From contig NC_009922.1 of assembly GCF_000018325.1 (NCBI RefSeq), positions 1,674,001-1,738,000 on the forward strand: DNA of 64,000 nt, given 5' to 3'. Below, piece by piece: positions 17,198 through 26,026 of this stretch (positions are counted from its first letter, which is position 1; the number at the start of each line of letters is the position of its first letter). The notes beneath the pieces are model-generated. The model had not been told where the DNA came from and did no database searches. It worked only from the letters and a program-made list of their open reading frames with translations. This DNA is from Alkaliphilus oremlandii OhILAs. Lineage in GTDB: Bacteria > Bacillota > Clostridia > Peptostreptococcales > Natronincolaceae. The position numbers were made by a program, and so were the translations under genes.

Positions 17198-17225
17198 TTG
17201 ACATTTTTTATAAAAACTATATATT
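17198..17225 (+). promoter_or_regulatory. Strong sigma-A promoter of the XRE-cupin regulator
   Basis: Perfect TTGACA (17198-17203), 16-base spacer, TATATT (17220-17225), about 75 bases before the start codon. Confidence 0.7.
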
Positions 17226-17233
17226 TAATATAG

Positions 17234-17277
17234 GTAAACAAAAAGTTTCCTTTTAGGAAGTATTATTTTTCGTTTAC
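17234..17277. promoter_or_regulatory. Inverted repeats at the transcription start of the XRE-cupin gene
   Basis: GTAAACAAAAAG (17234-17245) is mirrored by TTTTTCGTTTAC (17266-17277); between them is a second dyad TTCCT-ttt-AGGAA. The block begins at the expected transcription start, a good place for autorepression by the encoded regulator. It could also form a leader hairpin. Confidence 0.45.
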
Positions 17278-17301
17278 TAATTGTATAAGTGAGGTGATAG
17301 C

Positions 17302-17841
17302 TTGGACATAGGTGAAAAAATCAGACGTTTACGCCTTTTAAACGAATTAACGCAAGATGAGCTTGCACAAAGGTGCGATTTGACAAAAGGCTTCATTTCT
17401 AAAATAGAACGTAATATTACATCACCATCTATTGCCACCTTAATGGATTTATTGGAAGCACTAGGAACGGATGTAAAAAAGTTTTTTAATGAAGATGTGC
17501 AATCTAAAATTATATTTACTAAAGAGGATATCTACGAATCGGTAAATGAGGATTTATTCCACAAAGTTTCTTGGCTAATTCCAAATGCTCAAAAAAACGC
17601 AATGGAGCCGATCCTAATAGAATTAGATCCCTACGGTACAAGCAATATTGAAGAACCCCATAAAGGAGAAGAATTTGGCTATGTTTTAAAAGGGTCCATC
17701 CATGTGTATCTTGGCAATAGAAAATTCAAGGCAAAAAAAGGTGAGAGTTTCTATTTCAAATCTAGTCAGTTACACTATATTGAAAATCCAACCAATAAAC
17801 CTGCTTTGGTTCTTTGGGTTTCAAATCCACCATCTTTCTAA
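17302..17841 (+). CDS. XRE-family regulator with C-terminal cupin domain
   Basis: 179 residues. Residues 1-60 are a helix-turn-helix of the Cro/CI type (IGEKIRRLRLLNELTQDELAQRCDLTKGFISKIERN), and residues about 105-178 are a cupin barrel (EEPHKGEEFGYVLKGSIHVYLGN...). This architecture is that of PuuR-like regulators of polyamine or amino-acid metabolism. The next gene, 135 bp downstream on the same strand, is an agmatinase, which supports a polyamine link. TTG start with GAGGTGAT upstream. A strong promoter and a dyad at the start site suggest autoregulation. Confidence 0.88.
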   Translation: MDIGEKIRRLRLLNELTQDELAQRCDLTKGFISKIERNITSPSIATLMDLLEALGTDVKKFFNEDVQSKIIFTKEDIYESVNEDLFHKVSWLIPNAQKNAMEPILIELDPYGTSNIEEPHKGEEFGYVLKGSIHVYLGNRKFKAKKGESFYFKSSQLHYIENPTNKPALVLWVSNPPSF

Positions 17842-17976
17842 TAAACCTTCTAGGAGTATGAATATTACCTGCTTTAGAAGAGAATTATTATCCTTCGTAT
17901 TCATATTCATTACAGAATCAATATAAGTTTGTAAATATATTTTAGTATTGTAGTCATTGATAAGGAGAACATAACA

Positions 17977-18825
17977 ATGGAGTTATTTAACAATTATTCA
18001 TTTATCAGCTGTAACAAGGAGTTTCATTCTGCAGATACCATAATCTTTGGTGCCCCATATGATGGCACAAGTTCTTTCAGGCCGGGTTCTCGTTTTGCTT
18101 CGAGCCGGATTCGAATCGACTCTTACGGCTTGGAAACCTATAGCCCTTATTTAGATAAAGATCTTCTCTCTAGAGATATTCACGATGCTGGAGATTTAGA
18201 TTTTCCTTTCGGAAATAGGGATTTGGTAATGAGGTATATCAAAGAATTCGTTACGAATACGATCCATCATAATAAAAAAACCCTAATGATCGGTGGAGAG
18301 CATCTAGTTACATTACCTGTAGTTGAGGCATTTCATCATAAATTTAAGGATTTAGTTGTCTTACATTTTGATGCCCATACAGATTTAAGAGAGGATTATA
18401 TGGGAGAAAAGCTCTCTCATGCCACAGTAATTAGGCGCATTTGGGACTTGCTTGGCGATGATAGAATCTATCAATTTGGCATTCGTTCTGGACTGAAAGA
18501 AGAGTTCGAATGGGCAGCATCCGGTCACACCACATTAAATAAATTCGGATACGAAATGTTAGACGATGTGATTCATACCATTAAAGATCGTCCTGTATAT
18601 GTTACCATTGACCTTGATATATTAGATCCCTCTATCTTTCCTGGTACTGGTACTCCTGAACCCGGAGGTATTTCATTTAATGATATGATGCGTATTATCT
18701 CAAAACTACAAGCCTTGAATATTGTTGGGGCAGATGTAGTGGAGCTTTCTCCAGATTATGATTCTACAGGTGTCTCTACCGCTGTTGCCTCTAAAATAAT
18801 TAGAGAAATGCTATTAGTCCTATAG
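17977..18825 (+). CDS. speB: Agmatinase (ureohydrolase family)
   Basis: Hydrolyses agmatine to putrescine and urea using two Mn2+ ions. The metal ligands are visible in order: GGEH (His), DAHTD (Asp-His-Asp) and DLDILDP (Asp-Asp). 282 residues, usual length. ATG with AAGGAG upstream. Preceded by the cupin regulator, followed by a terminator; no speA, speE or transporter gene is in the window, so agmatine must come from elsewhere. Related arginases and guanidino-acid hydrolases share the motifs; agmatinase is the best fit by length and by the start region FGAPYDGTSSFRPGSR. Confidence 0.9.
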   Translation: MELFNNYSFISCNKEFHSADTIIFGAPYDGTSSFRPGSRFASSRIRIDSYGLETYSPYLDKDLLSRDIHDAGDLDFPFGNRDLVMRYIKEFVTNTIHHNKKTLMIGGEHLVTLPVVEAFHHKFKDLVVLHFDAHTDLREDYMGEKLSHATVIRRIWDLLGDDRIYQFGIRSGLKEEFEWAASGHTTLNKFGYEMLDDVIHTIKDRPVYVTIDLDILDPSIFPGTGTPEPGGISFNDMMRIISKLQALNIVGADVVELSPDYDSTGVSTAVASKIIREMLLVL

Positions 18826-18831
18826 GGAAAC

Positions 18832-18875
18832 AAAAAAGAAATAAGCGGATAAAGATTCCGCTTATTTCTTTTTTT
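18832..18875. terminator. Bidirectional intrinsic terminator
   Basis: Stem AAGAAATAAGCGGA / TCCGCTTATTTCTT with a seven-base loop, followed by a run of Ts on the plus strand and of As before it, between speB and the convergent scpB. Confidence 0.88.
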
Positions 18876-18948
18876 ATAACAAATAGGAAAGAAGGAATTT
18901 TCGCAAATAACTTATAAAAAGCCTCTTTATAATAAAAATGATTCCATT

Positions 18949-19506
18949 CTATTTTTCATAAATGTCTTTTAATATATCCGAATCTACAGATATGTTGAAA
19001 TCACTAACATTAGGTAAGTTGTCCAGTGAAGATATACTAAATACCTTTAAAAAATTAATGGTCGTACCGTAGATGATGGGTCTGCCTGTTTTTTCAAGTC
19101 TACCCTGCTCTTCAATAAGTTCTTTTTCCAACAGCGTGCTAATTGCCTTATCACACTTCACTCCTCTGATTTCCTCAATTTCTGTTTTTGTAATAGGCTG
19201 TTTATACGCAATAATCGCTAAGGTTTCCAATGCTGCCTGAGTGATGCCTCTATTTTGCTTCGGTGCAAAAAGTTTTTGTAAATATTCATAGTGCTCTGGT
19301 CTCGTGGATAACTGATAGTAGTCATTCATCTTTATTATTTGTATACCTCTTTTACTGTAGTTAAACTCATTGATCATCTCTGCTAAAACACCCTCTATTT
19401 CTTTCGTACCAATATCTAAAACTTCACTTAAATCTTTGATTGACAAAGGATCTGACCAAGCGAACAAAATAGCTTCTATCGCAGATTTTATCTCATCCCT
19501 ATCCAT
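18949..19506 (-). CDS. scpB: Segregation and condensation protein B
   Basis: Winged-helix subunit of the SMC-ScpAB condensin that compacts the chromosome. ITQAALETLAIIAYKQPITKTEIEEIRGVKCD is the ScpB signature. 185 residues. Its start overlaps the end of scpA by eight bases, so the two are translationally coupled. Confidence 0.94.
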   Translation of the reverse strand: MDRDEIKSAIEAILFAWSDPLSIKDLSEVLDIGTKEIEGVLAEMINEFNYSKRGIQIIKMNDYYQLSTRPEHYEYLQKLFAPKQNRGITQAALETLAIIAYKQPITKTEIEEIRGVKCDKAISTLLEKELIEEQGRLEKTGRPIIYGTTINFLKVFSISSLDNLPNVSDFNISVDSDILKDIYEK

Positions 19507-20269
19507 TCATGTCCACTCCCTGCTCCGTAGGTTCTCTTAATTCTATTATAATATCTTTATACGCACTATTTTGATTTACCAATACTCTCTTCAATTTCAT
19601 TAGCTCTAAAAGCGCTAAGAAAGTAGTAATTACTTCTAGTTTAGTTGATGCATTAGAAAACATGTCTTGGAATAATATTTTTCTTTCATTGGCCAATATA
19701 CAAATAATCTCATTAATTTTATCATCAATCGTAATTGTATCTCTTTGCATTTCACGAATTGTTTTCTCTGGGGAGGCTGTACGTATTTTTCTCTCCATAC
19801 ATTTACTCAGTGCGGATAGTAAGTCCTTCATATCAATGTTTTCTAATTCTGAGAAAGGTTCTTCAATGGGATCCAAAATAAACTCTTCCTTGGTTTTAAA
19901 ATATATCTTTTGATACTTTTGTTCCTTCTGCTTTAATTCCTCTGCTGCAGCCTTATATTTTTTATACTCCAATAATCGCCGCACTAATTCTCCTCTAGGA
20001 TCTATATCTTCTATAGAGAGCTGTTCATTGTCAATGCTTTGTATCGGTAATAACATTTTTGATTTAATTTCAATAAGAGTAGCAGCCATAATCAAAAATT
20101 CACTGGTAACATCTAAGTTCAGCTCTTCCAACTCAGATAGATAAGCAATATATTGATCCGTAATTTCTGTCATAGGAATATCATATATATCCAATTTGTT
20201 TTTTTCAATTAGGTGAAATAATAAATCAAAAGGTCCTTCAAAAACTTCTATCTTAACATTGTAAGCCAT
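19499..20269 (-). CDS. scpA: Segregation and condensation protein A (kleisin)
   Basis: Kleisin that bridges the SMC heads. N-terminus VKIEVFEGPFDLLFHLIEKNKLDIYDIPMTEIT is diagnostic; the C-terminus (ITTFLALLELMKLKRVLVNQ) forms the winged helix. About 256 residues. I start at MAYNVK with GGTGG upstream, not at an ATG 15 codons earlier. Follows dacF; in Bacillus the spoIIA operon stands after dacF, but here it does not. Confidence 0.93.
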   Translation of the reverse strand: MAYNVKIEVFEGPFDLLFHLIEKNKLDIYDIPMTEITDQYIAYLSELEELNLDVTSEFLIMAATLIEIKSKMLLPIQSIDNEQLSIEDIDPRGELVRRLLEYKKYKAAAEELKQKEQKYQKIYFKTKEEFILDPIEEPFSELENIDMKDLLSALSKCMERKIRTASPEKTIREMQRDTITIDDKINEIICILANERKILFQDMFSNASTKLEVITTFLALLELMKLKRVLVNQNSAYKDIIIELREPTEQGVDMNG

Positions 20270-20326
20270 AATATCCACCAACTTATTATAATAATATATA
20301 ATTATACCACACAAATAATATTAGAA

Positions 20327-20360
20327 AAAGTAGAGTAGCACAAATGCACTACTCTACTTT
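20327..20360 (-). terminator. Intrinsic terminator overlapping the dacF stop codon
   Basis: AAAGTAGAGTAG and CTACTCTACTTT pair with a small bulge; the minus-strand tail is CTTTTTCTAA. The TAG stop of dacF lies in the stem. Confidence 0.8.
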
Positions 20361-21514
20361 CCCATCATTGTATTAAACATTTTACCCAATGTATTTATGA
20401 TAGATGATTTTTCTACATCTTCCTTCGATACGATGTCTATTTTTCCTACTTCCGTTTCATCTAATTTAACAATAATTTCTCCTACTGTATCTCCTTTTTT
20501 GATCGGTGCATTGATGAATTCTGGGAGAACTATTTCTTTATGAACCTTAGCTTCCTCACCTTTTTTCACCAAAACATTTAAATTGTCCTTTGCAACCAGC
20601 TCTATCTCTGCTTTTTTACCTTTATTTAAAGAAATATTCCCAACGAAACCATCTTTCTTTACAACTTCTACTGTATTGTAATTTGCAAATCCATAATCTA
20701 AAAGCTTTGCTGCTTCGTTGAATCGAACTTGAGAACTAGGTGCTGCCAATATGACGGAGATAAAGGTTGTACCTCCCCTTGTTGCAGATGCAGATAAACA
20801 ATGGAGCGCTTCCGTTGTATAACCTGTTTTGATCCCATTTGCACCTTGATACGAATTGATCAGTCTATTGGTATTCACTAGCGATTGCTCCGATTGCCGC
20901 TTTCCGACAACTACAGTATCCATCCAAGTTGTAAGCCATTTATGGATACTTTTATGCTTTAATAACTCTCTGGACATTATAGCGATATCATATGCCGTTG
21001 TAACATGACCTTCAGCGGGAAGCCCATTGGTATTCACAAAGGTAGTATTGTTCATCCCCAATTCTTTGGCGCGACGATTCATTTCTTGTACAAATAATTC
21101 CTCAGTTCCTGCAATATGTTCACCCAATGCTAACGATGCATCATTAGCAGAACGAATGGCAACGCCTTTCATTAATTCTTCTACAGTTTTTACTTCTCCT
21201 GGCTCTAAATAAAGTTGCGTCCCACCCATTTTAGACGCTCTTTCACTAACCGTTACTTTATCATTCAAAGTGATTTTATTGCTATCTATAGCTTCCATCA
21301 CCAAAAGCATTGTCATAATTTTAGTTACGCTAGCTGGCGGTAGTTTTTCATGAATATTTTTTTCATATAGCACTGTACCAGTATTTGCATCGATTAATAT
21401 TGCTGATTTTGCATTAATATCGAATGGTGCTGTATCTCCATTCACTATGGCCGTAGATAAAGCTAAAGATATTATCAGTGATAGACATATCATAATTTTA
21501 AATTTTTTTACCAT
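20354..21514 (-). CDS. dacF: D-alanyl-D-alanine carboxypeptidase DacF, sporulation type
   Basis: Penicillin-binding carboxypeptidase of 386 residues with signal peptide (ICLSLIISLALSTAIVNG) and motifs SVTK, SAND and KTGYT in order, then the C-terminal beta domain and an amphipathic tail. I call it DacF because it follows the deoB-punA-pdp cluster as in Bacillus and because a nearly perfect sigma-F promoter lies 30 bases upstream, which implies forespore expression and a role in cortex modification. ATG with AAGGAGG. It is a paralogue of the gene at 14.3 kb. Confidence 0.93.
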   Translation of the reverse strand: MVKKFKIMICLSLIISLALSTAIVNGDTAPFDINAKSAILIDANTGTVLYEKNIHEKLPPASVTKIMTMLLVMEAIDSNKITLNDKVTVSERASKMGGTQLYLEPGEVKTVEELMKGVAIRSANDASLALGEHIAGTEELFVQEMNRRAKELGMNNTTFVNTNGLPAEGHVTTAYDIAIMSRELLKHKSIHKWLTTWMDTVVVGKRQSEQSLVNTNRLINSYQGANGIKTGYTTEALHCLSASATRGGTTFISVILAAPSSQVRFNEAAKLLDYGFANYNTVEVVKKDGFVGNISLNKGKKAEIELVAKDNLNVLVKKGEEAKVHKEIVLPEFINAPIKKGDTVGEIIVKLDETEVGKIDIVSKEDVEKSSIINTLGKMFNTMMGK

Positions 21515-21544
21515 CGAATATCCTCCTTAAGAAGTATTTAATCT

Positions 21545-21574
21545 TAGGTTTTCCAGCTACTTATTTTGTTATGC
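21545..21574 (-). promoter_or_regulatory. Sigma-F promoter of dacF
   Basis: GCATA (21570-21574), 15-base spacer, GGAAAACCTA (21545-21554). It fits the Bacillus sigma-F consensus GywTA-n15-GGnnAnAHTR with one mismatch, and the distance to the dacF start is right. Confidence 0.72.
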
Positions 21575-21708
21575 AACAATCGTAAGCAGCAAAATCTTCT
21601 TTGAAGAAGGAATTCTACCCATTTCACCACTATTACACAAAACAATTCCATAAACTTACATATTTTTTTAGAAGAATATTTTATATCTTTATACATTTTT
21701 ATATAAAA

Positions 21709-21737
21709 ATACAGAGGCTGTATTATAGCCTCTGTAT
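21709..21737 (-). terminator. Intrinsic terminator around the pdp stop codon
   Basis: Perfect 11-bp stem ATACAGAGGCT / AGCCTCTGTAT; the pdp stop codon is in the loop region, and a U-rich tail follows on the minus strand. Confidence 0.85.
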
Positions 21738-23048
21738 CCCTTCTCTCGTAACGGTACCAAATATTAATGGTGATTTTGCTGGATTGTCTTCATTAATCAA
21801 GTAAGCCGTTTTTAATTTTTCAACTGCATTATCTTTTTTATCCTCATCATTATAATGAATAAAGGCCAATGGTTCACCTTTTTCTACGTAATCTCCAACT
21901 TTCTTGTTTAATACGATACCTACGGATAAATCTATTATACTATCTTTTGTTTCTCTTCCAGCACCCAATAATAAGGCACTTAAGCCGACCTCTTCTGCAT
22001 ATATTCTATTAATGTAACCAGATTTATCGGATTGTAATGGATAGATTTTTTTAGATGAATTCAACAAGTTGGTATCTTCTACATATTTTATATCTCCACC
22101 TTGAGCCGCAACAAAAGTCTTAAATACTTCCAATGCTTTACCTGTAGATATTACATTTTCTACTTTTTCTCTTCCAGCTTCAATAGAGTCTATATTTCCG
22201 GCTAGTAAAAGCATATAGGATGCCAGCGTAATACATAGTTCTCTAAAATCCTCTGGCCCTTCTCCCTTTAATGTATCGATGGCCTCTTTTACTTCTAAGC
22301 TATTCCCTACTGCATTTCCTAGAGGTTCGTCCATATTCGTTACTAAAGCGATGGTATTGCGCCCCATATTACTTCCAATAGTAACCATTTCGCTGGCTAA
22401 TTTAAAAGCATCCTCCGTATTTTTCATAAATGCACCATTCCCAGTTTTCACATCCAGAACGATGGCATCTGCTCCAGAAGCTAATTTCTTAGACATAACA
22501 CTGCTTGCAATCAGTGAAATATTATCTACGGTAGCTGTAACATCTCTCAAGGCATATATTTTCTTATCTGCAGGTGCTAAATCTGCTGTCTGACCAGCAA
22601 CTGCAATCTTTAATCGATTTACGTTATTTATAAATTGATCGATGCTCATATGGACATCAAATCCGGGAATGGACTCCAGCTTATCCAAGGTTCCTCCAGT
22701 ATGTCCTAAACCTCTACCAGACATTTTAGCAACGGGGACACCGCAAGCGGCAACTATCGGCGCTAAGGCGATGGTAGTTTTATCTCCAACACCGCCAGTG
22801 CTGTGCTTATCTACTTTGATACCGTCAATGGCACTTAAATCGATTACATCTCCTGAGTGCATCATGGCTTCTGTAAGAAAAGCAGTTTCAGCTTCATTCA
22901 TTTTCTGAAAATAAATGGCCATCAACAACGCTGAAGCTTGATAATCTGGAATTGTTCCATCGGTATAGCCATCAATAAAGTACTGTATTTCTGCTTTACT
23001 TAAGGCTTCTCCATTTCGCTTTTTTAATATTAGATCATACATCCGCAT
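21723..23048 (-). CDS. pdp: Pyrimidine-nucleoside phosphorylase
   Basis: Cleaves uridine and thymidine with phosphate to base and (deoxy)ribose-1-phosphate. KHSTGGVGDKTT and SGRGLGHTGGTLDKLESIPG are the family signatures for phosphate and nucleoside binding. 441 residues, usual length. The start ATG overlaps the stop of the upstream phosphorylase gene by one base, so they are coupled. Together with two purine phosphorylases and phosphopentomutase it forms a nucleoside-salvage operon feeding ribose-5-phosphate. Confidence 0.94.
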   Translation of the reverse strand: MRMYDLILKKRNGEALSKAEIQYFIDGYTDGTIPDYQASALLMAIYFQKMNEAETAFLTEAMMHSGDVIDLSAIDGIKVDKHSTGGVGDKTTIALAPIVAACGVPVAKMSGRGLGHTGGTLDKLESIPGFDVHMSIDQFINNVNRLKIAVAGQTADLAPADKKIYALRDVTATVDNISLIASSVMSKKLASGADAIVLDVKTGNGAFMKNTEDAFKLASEMVTIGSNMGRNTIALVTNMDEPLGNAVGNSLEVKEAIDTLKGEGPEDFRELCITLASYMLLLAGNIDSIEAGREKVENVISTGKALEVFKTFVAAQGGDIKYVEDTNLLNSSKKIYPLQSDKSGYINRIYAEEVGLSALLLGAGRETKDSIIDLSVGIVLNKKVGDYVEKGEPLAFIHYNDEDKKDNAVEKLKTAYLINEDNPAKSPLIFGTVTREGIQRL

Positions 23049-23875
23049 TATAAAGACACCTCTCCAATAACTTCTTTCACTAATCTAATAAACTTAGGCT
23101 TTGTTTTATTTGCAACCTCCATTACCTCTTCATGACTTATGGATTCTAATTGATCTGGAAGTGCCATATCTGTAATACAGGATATACCGATTACTTTCAT
23201 TCCACTATGCTTTGCAACAATAACCTCTGGTACCGTAGACATTCCGATTGTATCTGCACCTATTTTTTGCATCATTCTTAGTTCAGCCTTTGCTGCATAG
23301 TTTGGTCCACTAATGGATAAATAAACACCATCATGTGTTGGTACCTCTATTTTGTTTCCAACCTCATGGACTAATTGAATGAATTCTTTATCATAAGCAC
23401 TGGACATATCCAGGAATCTCGGCCCTAATTCAGGATAGTTGGTGCCGATTAGTGGATTGCTTCCTGTCATATTAATATGATCGTTAATTACCATCAATGC
23501 TCCTGGATAGAGATTAGGATTTAACCCACCACAAGCATTTGTCACTAACAATAGTTCTACACCGATGGCTTTCATCACTCTTACTGGAAACGTAACTTGC
23601 TGCATTGAATATCCTTCATAGTAATGGAATCTACCCTTCATAGCAACAACCTGTTTGCCCATGAGCTTTCCAATGACCAGTTGCCCTGCATGACCTTCTA
23701 CGGTAGAGATCGGAAAATTAGGGATATCTTTATAATCAATAATGGTAGGATTTTCGATTTCATCCGCTAATGATCCCAATCCAGAGCCCAAAATTAAACC
23801 GATCTGCGGTTTTTCATCAATAATATTCAATAAATATTGCTTTGTATCTTCTAATTTTAGTAACATATTTTCCAT
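23048..23875 (-). CDS. Purine nucleoside phosphorylase paralogue with altered base-binding residue
   Basis: Trimeric-type purine nucleoside phosphorylase, 275 residues, clearly similar to the neighbouring punA: ILGSGLGSLADEI, PISTVEGHAG, GRFHYYEGY and MSTVPEVIVAKH are kept. Two active-site blocks differ. GPTYETPAEVR of the neighbour is GPNYAAKAELR here, and SCITN (Asn236, equal to human Asn243) is SCITD. The Glu equivalent to human Glu201 remains. Asn-to-Asp at this position is known from mutagenesis of the human enzyme to favour 6-aminopurines, so this copy may act on adenosine-type or other nucleosides. Good AAGGAG site; 12 bases downstream of punA. Confidence 0.88.
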   Translation of the reverse strand: MENMLLKLEDTKQYLLNIIDEKPQIGLILGSGLGSLADEIENPTIIDYKDIPNFPISTVEGHAGQLVIGKLMGKQVVAMKGRFHYYEGYSMQQVTFPVRVMKAIGVELLLVTNACGGLNPNLYPGALMVINDHINMTGSNPLIGTNYPELGPRFLDMSSAYDKEFIQLVHEVGNKIEVPTHDGVYLSISGPNYAAKAELRMMQKIGADTIGMSTVPEVIVAKHSGMKVIGISCITDMALPDQLESISHEEVMEVANKTKPKFIRLVKEVIGEVSL

Positions 23876-23887
23876 AGTGATCTCTCC

Positions 23888-24709
23888 TTAAATACTTTCT
23901 ATGATTCCTTCAATATAGTCAACAAATGTATTTTTTACTCTTTGCGTTGTTTCAATAACTTCTTCATGATTTAATGGTTGATCTAAAATTCCAGCTGCCA
24001 TATTGGTGATACAAGAAATACCAAGAACCTTCATTCCACCATGAACAGCAGCGATTACTTCTGGAACAGTAGACATTCCTACAGCATCCGCCCCTAAAAA
24101 GTCCATCATTCTCACTTCGGCGGGCGTTTCATATGTAGGGCCAGTTAAAAAGGCATATACACCCGATTTAACATGAATATTTTTGTCTTTCGCTACTACC
24201 CTTGCAATTTGAATAAGTTCTTTATTGTATGCTGAAGACATATCTGGAAAACGAACCCCCATCTCCTTTTCATTAGGGCCAATCAATGGATTATCAAATC
24301 CAAAGTTAATATGATCTTCAATGATCATTAGATCGCCAGGTGTAAATTCTTTATTTACCCCTCCTGCTGCATTGGTGACGATGATGTTTTCAACACCAAT
24401 GGCTTTCATTACCCTTACTGGAAATGTCACTTTGTCCATGGTGTAGCCTTCATAATAATGGAATCTTCCCTTCAGTGCGATTACTTGTTTCCCCATCAAT
24501 TCGCCAATCACCAATTCTCCCGCATGACCTTCCACTGTAGAGATTGGAAAATTTGGGATGTTATCATATGGAATAATCAGTGGATTTTTTATCTCATCCG
24601 CTAATATTCCTAGACCAGAACCTAGAATCAAACCAATTTCTGGCTTAACCTTTATTTTATTTTCTAAATATAGTTTAGCTTCCAATATTTTTTCAGAATA
24701 TGTTTTCAT
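23888..24709 (-). CDS. punA: Purine nucleoside phosphorylase
   Basis: Phosphorolysis of inosine and guanosine. Standard motifs: ILGSGLGILADEI, VEGHAGELVIG, GRFHYYEGYTM, TNAAGGVN, GPTYETPAEVRM and SCITNMAAG with the base-recognising Asn236 and Glu198. 273 residues. Between deoB and the second phosphorylase copy. The deoB-punA order is that of Bacillus drm-pnp. Confidence 0.94.
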   Translation of the reverse strand: MKTYSEKILEAKLYLENKIKVKPEIGLILGSGLGILADEIKNPLIIPYDNIPNFPISTVEGHAGELVIGELMGKQVIALKGRFHYYEGYTMDKVTFPVRVMKAIGVENIIVTNAAGGVNKEFTPGDLMIIEDHINFGFDNPLIGPNEKEMGVRFPDMSSAYNKELIQIARVVAKDKNIHVKSGVYAFLTGPTYETPAEVRMMDFLGADAVGMSTVPEVIAAVHGGMKVLGISCITNMAAGILDQPLNHEEVIETTQRVKNTFVDYIEGIIESI

Positions 24710-24735
24710 ACGTACCTCCCATAATGAATAAACAA

Positions 24736-25908
24736 TTATTTTATAATGCTATTTTTAAAACTCTCACCTTTATTTGTTGACGGAATCTCAAGAATGTCAG
24801 AAATTGTTGCAGCAATATCTGCAAAGGATTTCCTTATACCGATATTTGTATTCGCCTTAACTTTTTTACCATAAATAACCAGAGGGATATACTCTCTTGT
24901 ATGGTCACTTCCTTTATATGTTGGATCGTTTCCGTGGTCTGCAGTAAAAATTATGATATCATCATCTCTCATACTTTCTAATATTTCTGGAATCCTTTTA
25001 TCAAGATCTTCTAAAGCCCTCTTGTATCCCTTTGGATCCCTTCGATGACCATACATTGAATCAAAGTCCACTAAGTTTGTGAAGATAATTCCTTTGTTTT
25101 GTTTCTCAATATATTCTATGGTCTTATTAATACCATCCATATTATCTACGGTGTGGACAGCTTCTGTAATTCCTCTGCCATTGAAAATATCCTCGATCTT
25201 CCCTACTGCAATTACATCAAATCCTTCTCGTTTTGCAATATCCAATACGGTGTCTCCAGAAGGGTCTAGAGAAAAGTCTCTTCGATTGGGTGTTCTAGAA
25301 AAATTGCCTACAGAACCTATGAATGGTCTTGCGATTATTCTTGCTACAGCATTATCGCCCATCATTATTTCTCTAGCAATACCACATATTTTATAGAGTT
25401 CATCTAAACTGATAACCTCCTCGTGAGCTGCTATTTGAAGTACACTATCAGCTGAAGTATAGATAATCGGCGATCCGGTCCTCATATGCTCCTCTCCTAG
25501 CTCATCTAATATTACTGTGCCAGAAGCAGCTTTATTGCCTAAAGTCTTTCTCCCGATTTTTCTCTCTATTTCGTTGATTACATCCTCTGGAAACCCATTG
25601 GGGAACGTTTTAAATGGTTCTTTCAAATGAATTCCTGCAATTTCCCAATGGCCTGTAGTCGTGTCTTTTCCATTAGAAACTTCTAAGGACTTGCCAAATG
25701 CACCTAGGGGTGATTCTACAGGTTCTATACCTACAATACCATCAATGTTACCTAAACCAAGTTTTTGTAGGTTAGGTAAATCGATCCCATTTTCTTGCAA
25801 AGCTATATTGCCGAGGGTATTCGCACCAAGGTCGCCAAATTGTTCTGCATCAGGCAAAGCACCAATGCCAACACTATCCATTATAAATAAAATAACTCTA
25901 TTCATCAT
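24736..25908 (-). CDS. deoB: Phosphopentomutase
   Basis: Interconverts (deoxy)ribose-1-phosphate and -5-phosphate, linking nucleoside phosphorolysis to the pentose pathway. Alkaline-phosphatase-superfamily fold with two Mn2+: FIMDSVGIGALPDA at the N-terminus, TTTGHWEIAG (phosphorylated Thr region) and FTADHGNDPTYKGSDHTREY at the C-terminus. 390 residues. AGGAGGG precedes two consecutive ATGs; I use the first. A TATAAT box preceded by GGGG lies 45 bases upstream (25951-25956), but its -35 region is poor. Confidence 0.94.
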   Translation of the reverse strand: MMNRVILFIMDSVGIGALPDAEQFGDLGANTLGNIALQENGIDLPNLQKLGLGNIDGIVGIEPVESPLGAFGKSLEVSNGKDTTTGHWEIAGIHLKEPFKTFPNGFPEDVINEIERKIGRKTLGNKAASGTVILDELGEEHMRTGSPIIYTSADSVLQIAAHEEVISLDELYKICGIAREIMMGDNAVARIIARPFIGSVGNFSRTPNRRDFSLDPSGDTVLDIAKREGFDVIAVGKIEDIFNGRGITEAVHTVDNMDGINKTIEYIEKQNKGIIFTNLVDFDSMYGHRRDPKGYKRALEDLDKRIPEILESMRDDDIIIFTADHGNDPTYKGSDHTREYIPLVIYGKKVKANTNIGIRKSFADIAATISDILEIPSTNKGESFKNSIIK

Positions 25909-26009
25909 TAAAATCCCTCCTATAATTTTATAACATTTCGATCTATTAGTATTATACCCCTTAACTTTATTTTAAAAAATCTTTTTAAATGGGTATACCG
26001 ATAAAATAA

Positions 26010-26026
26010 GGCCCTGATTCAGGCCC
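26010..26026 (-). terminator. Short terminator hairpin at the xerD stop codon
   Basis: CCTGA-A-TCAGG with flanking GG/CC pairs (one mismatch), followed by TTATTTTAT on the minus strand. The xerD stop TGA is in the stem. Only moderately strong. Confidence 0.55.

Noticed and set aside
21590..21625. Short palindrome CTTCTTTGAAGAAG as an operator
   Set aside because: Only six base pairs with a two-base loop in AT-rich DNA; the sigma-F promoter nearby explains the region better.
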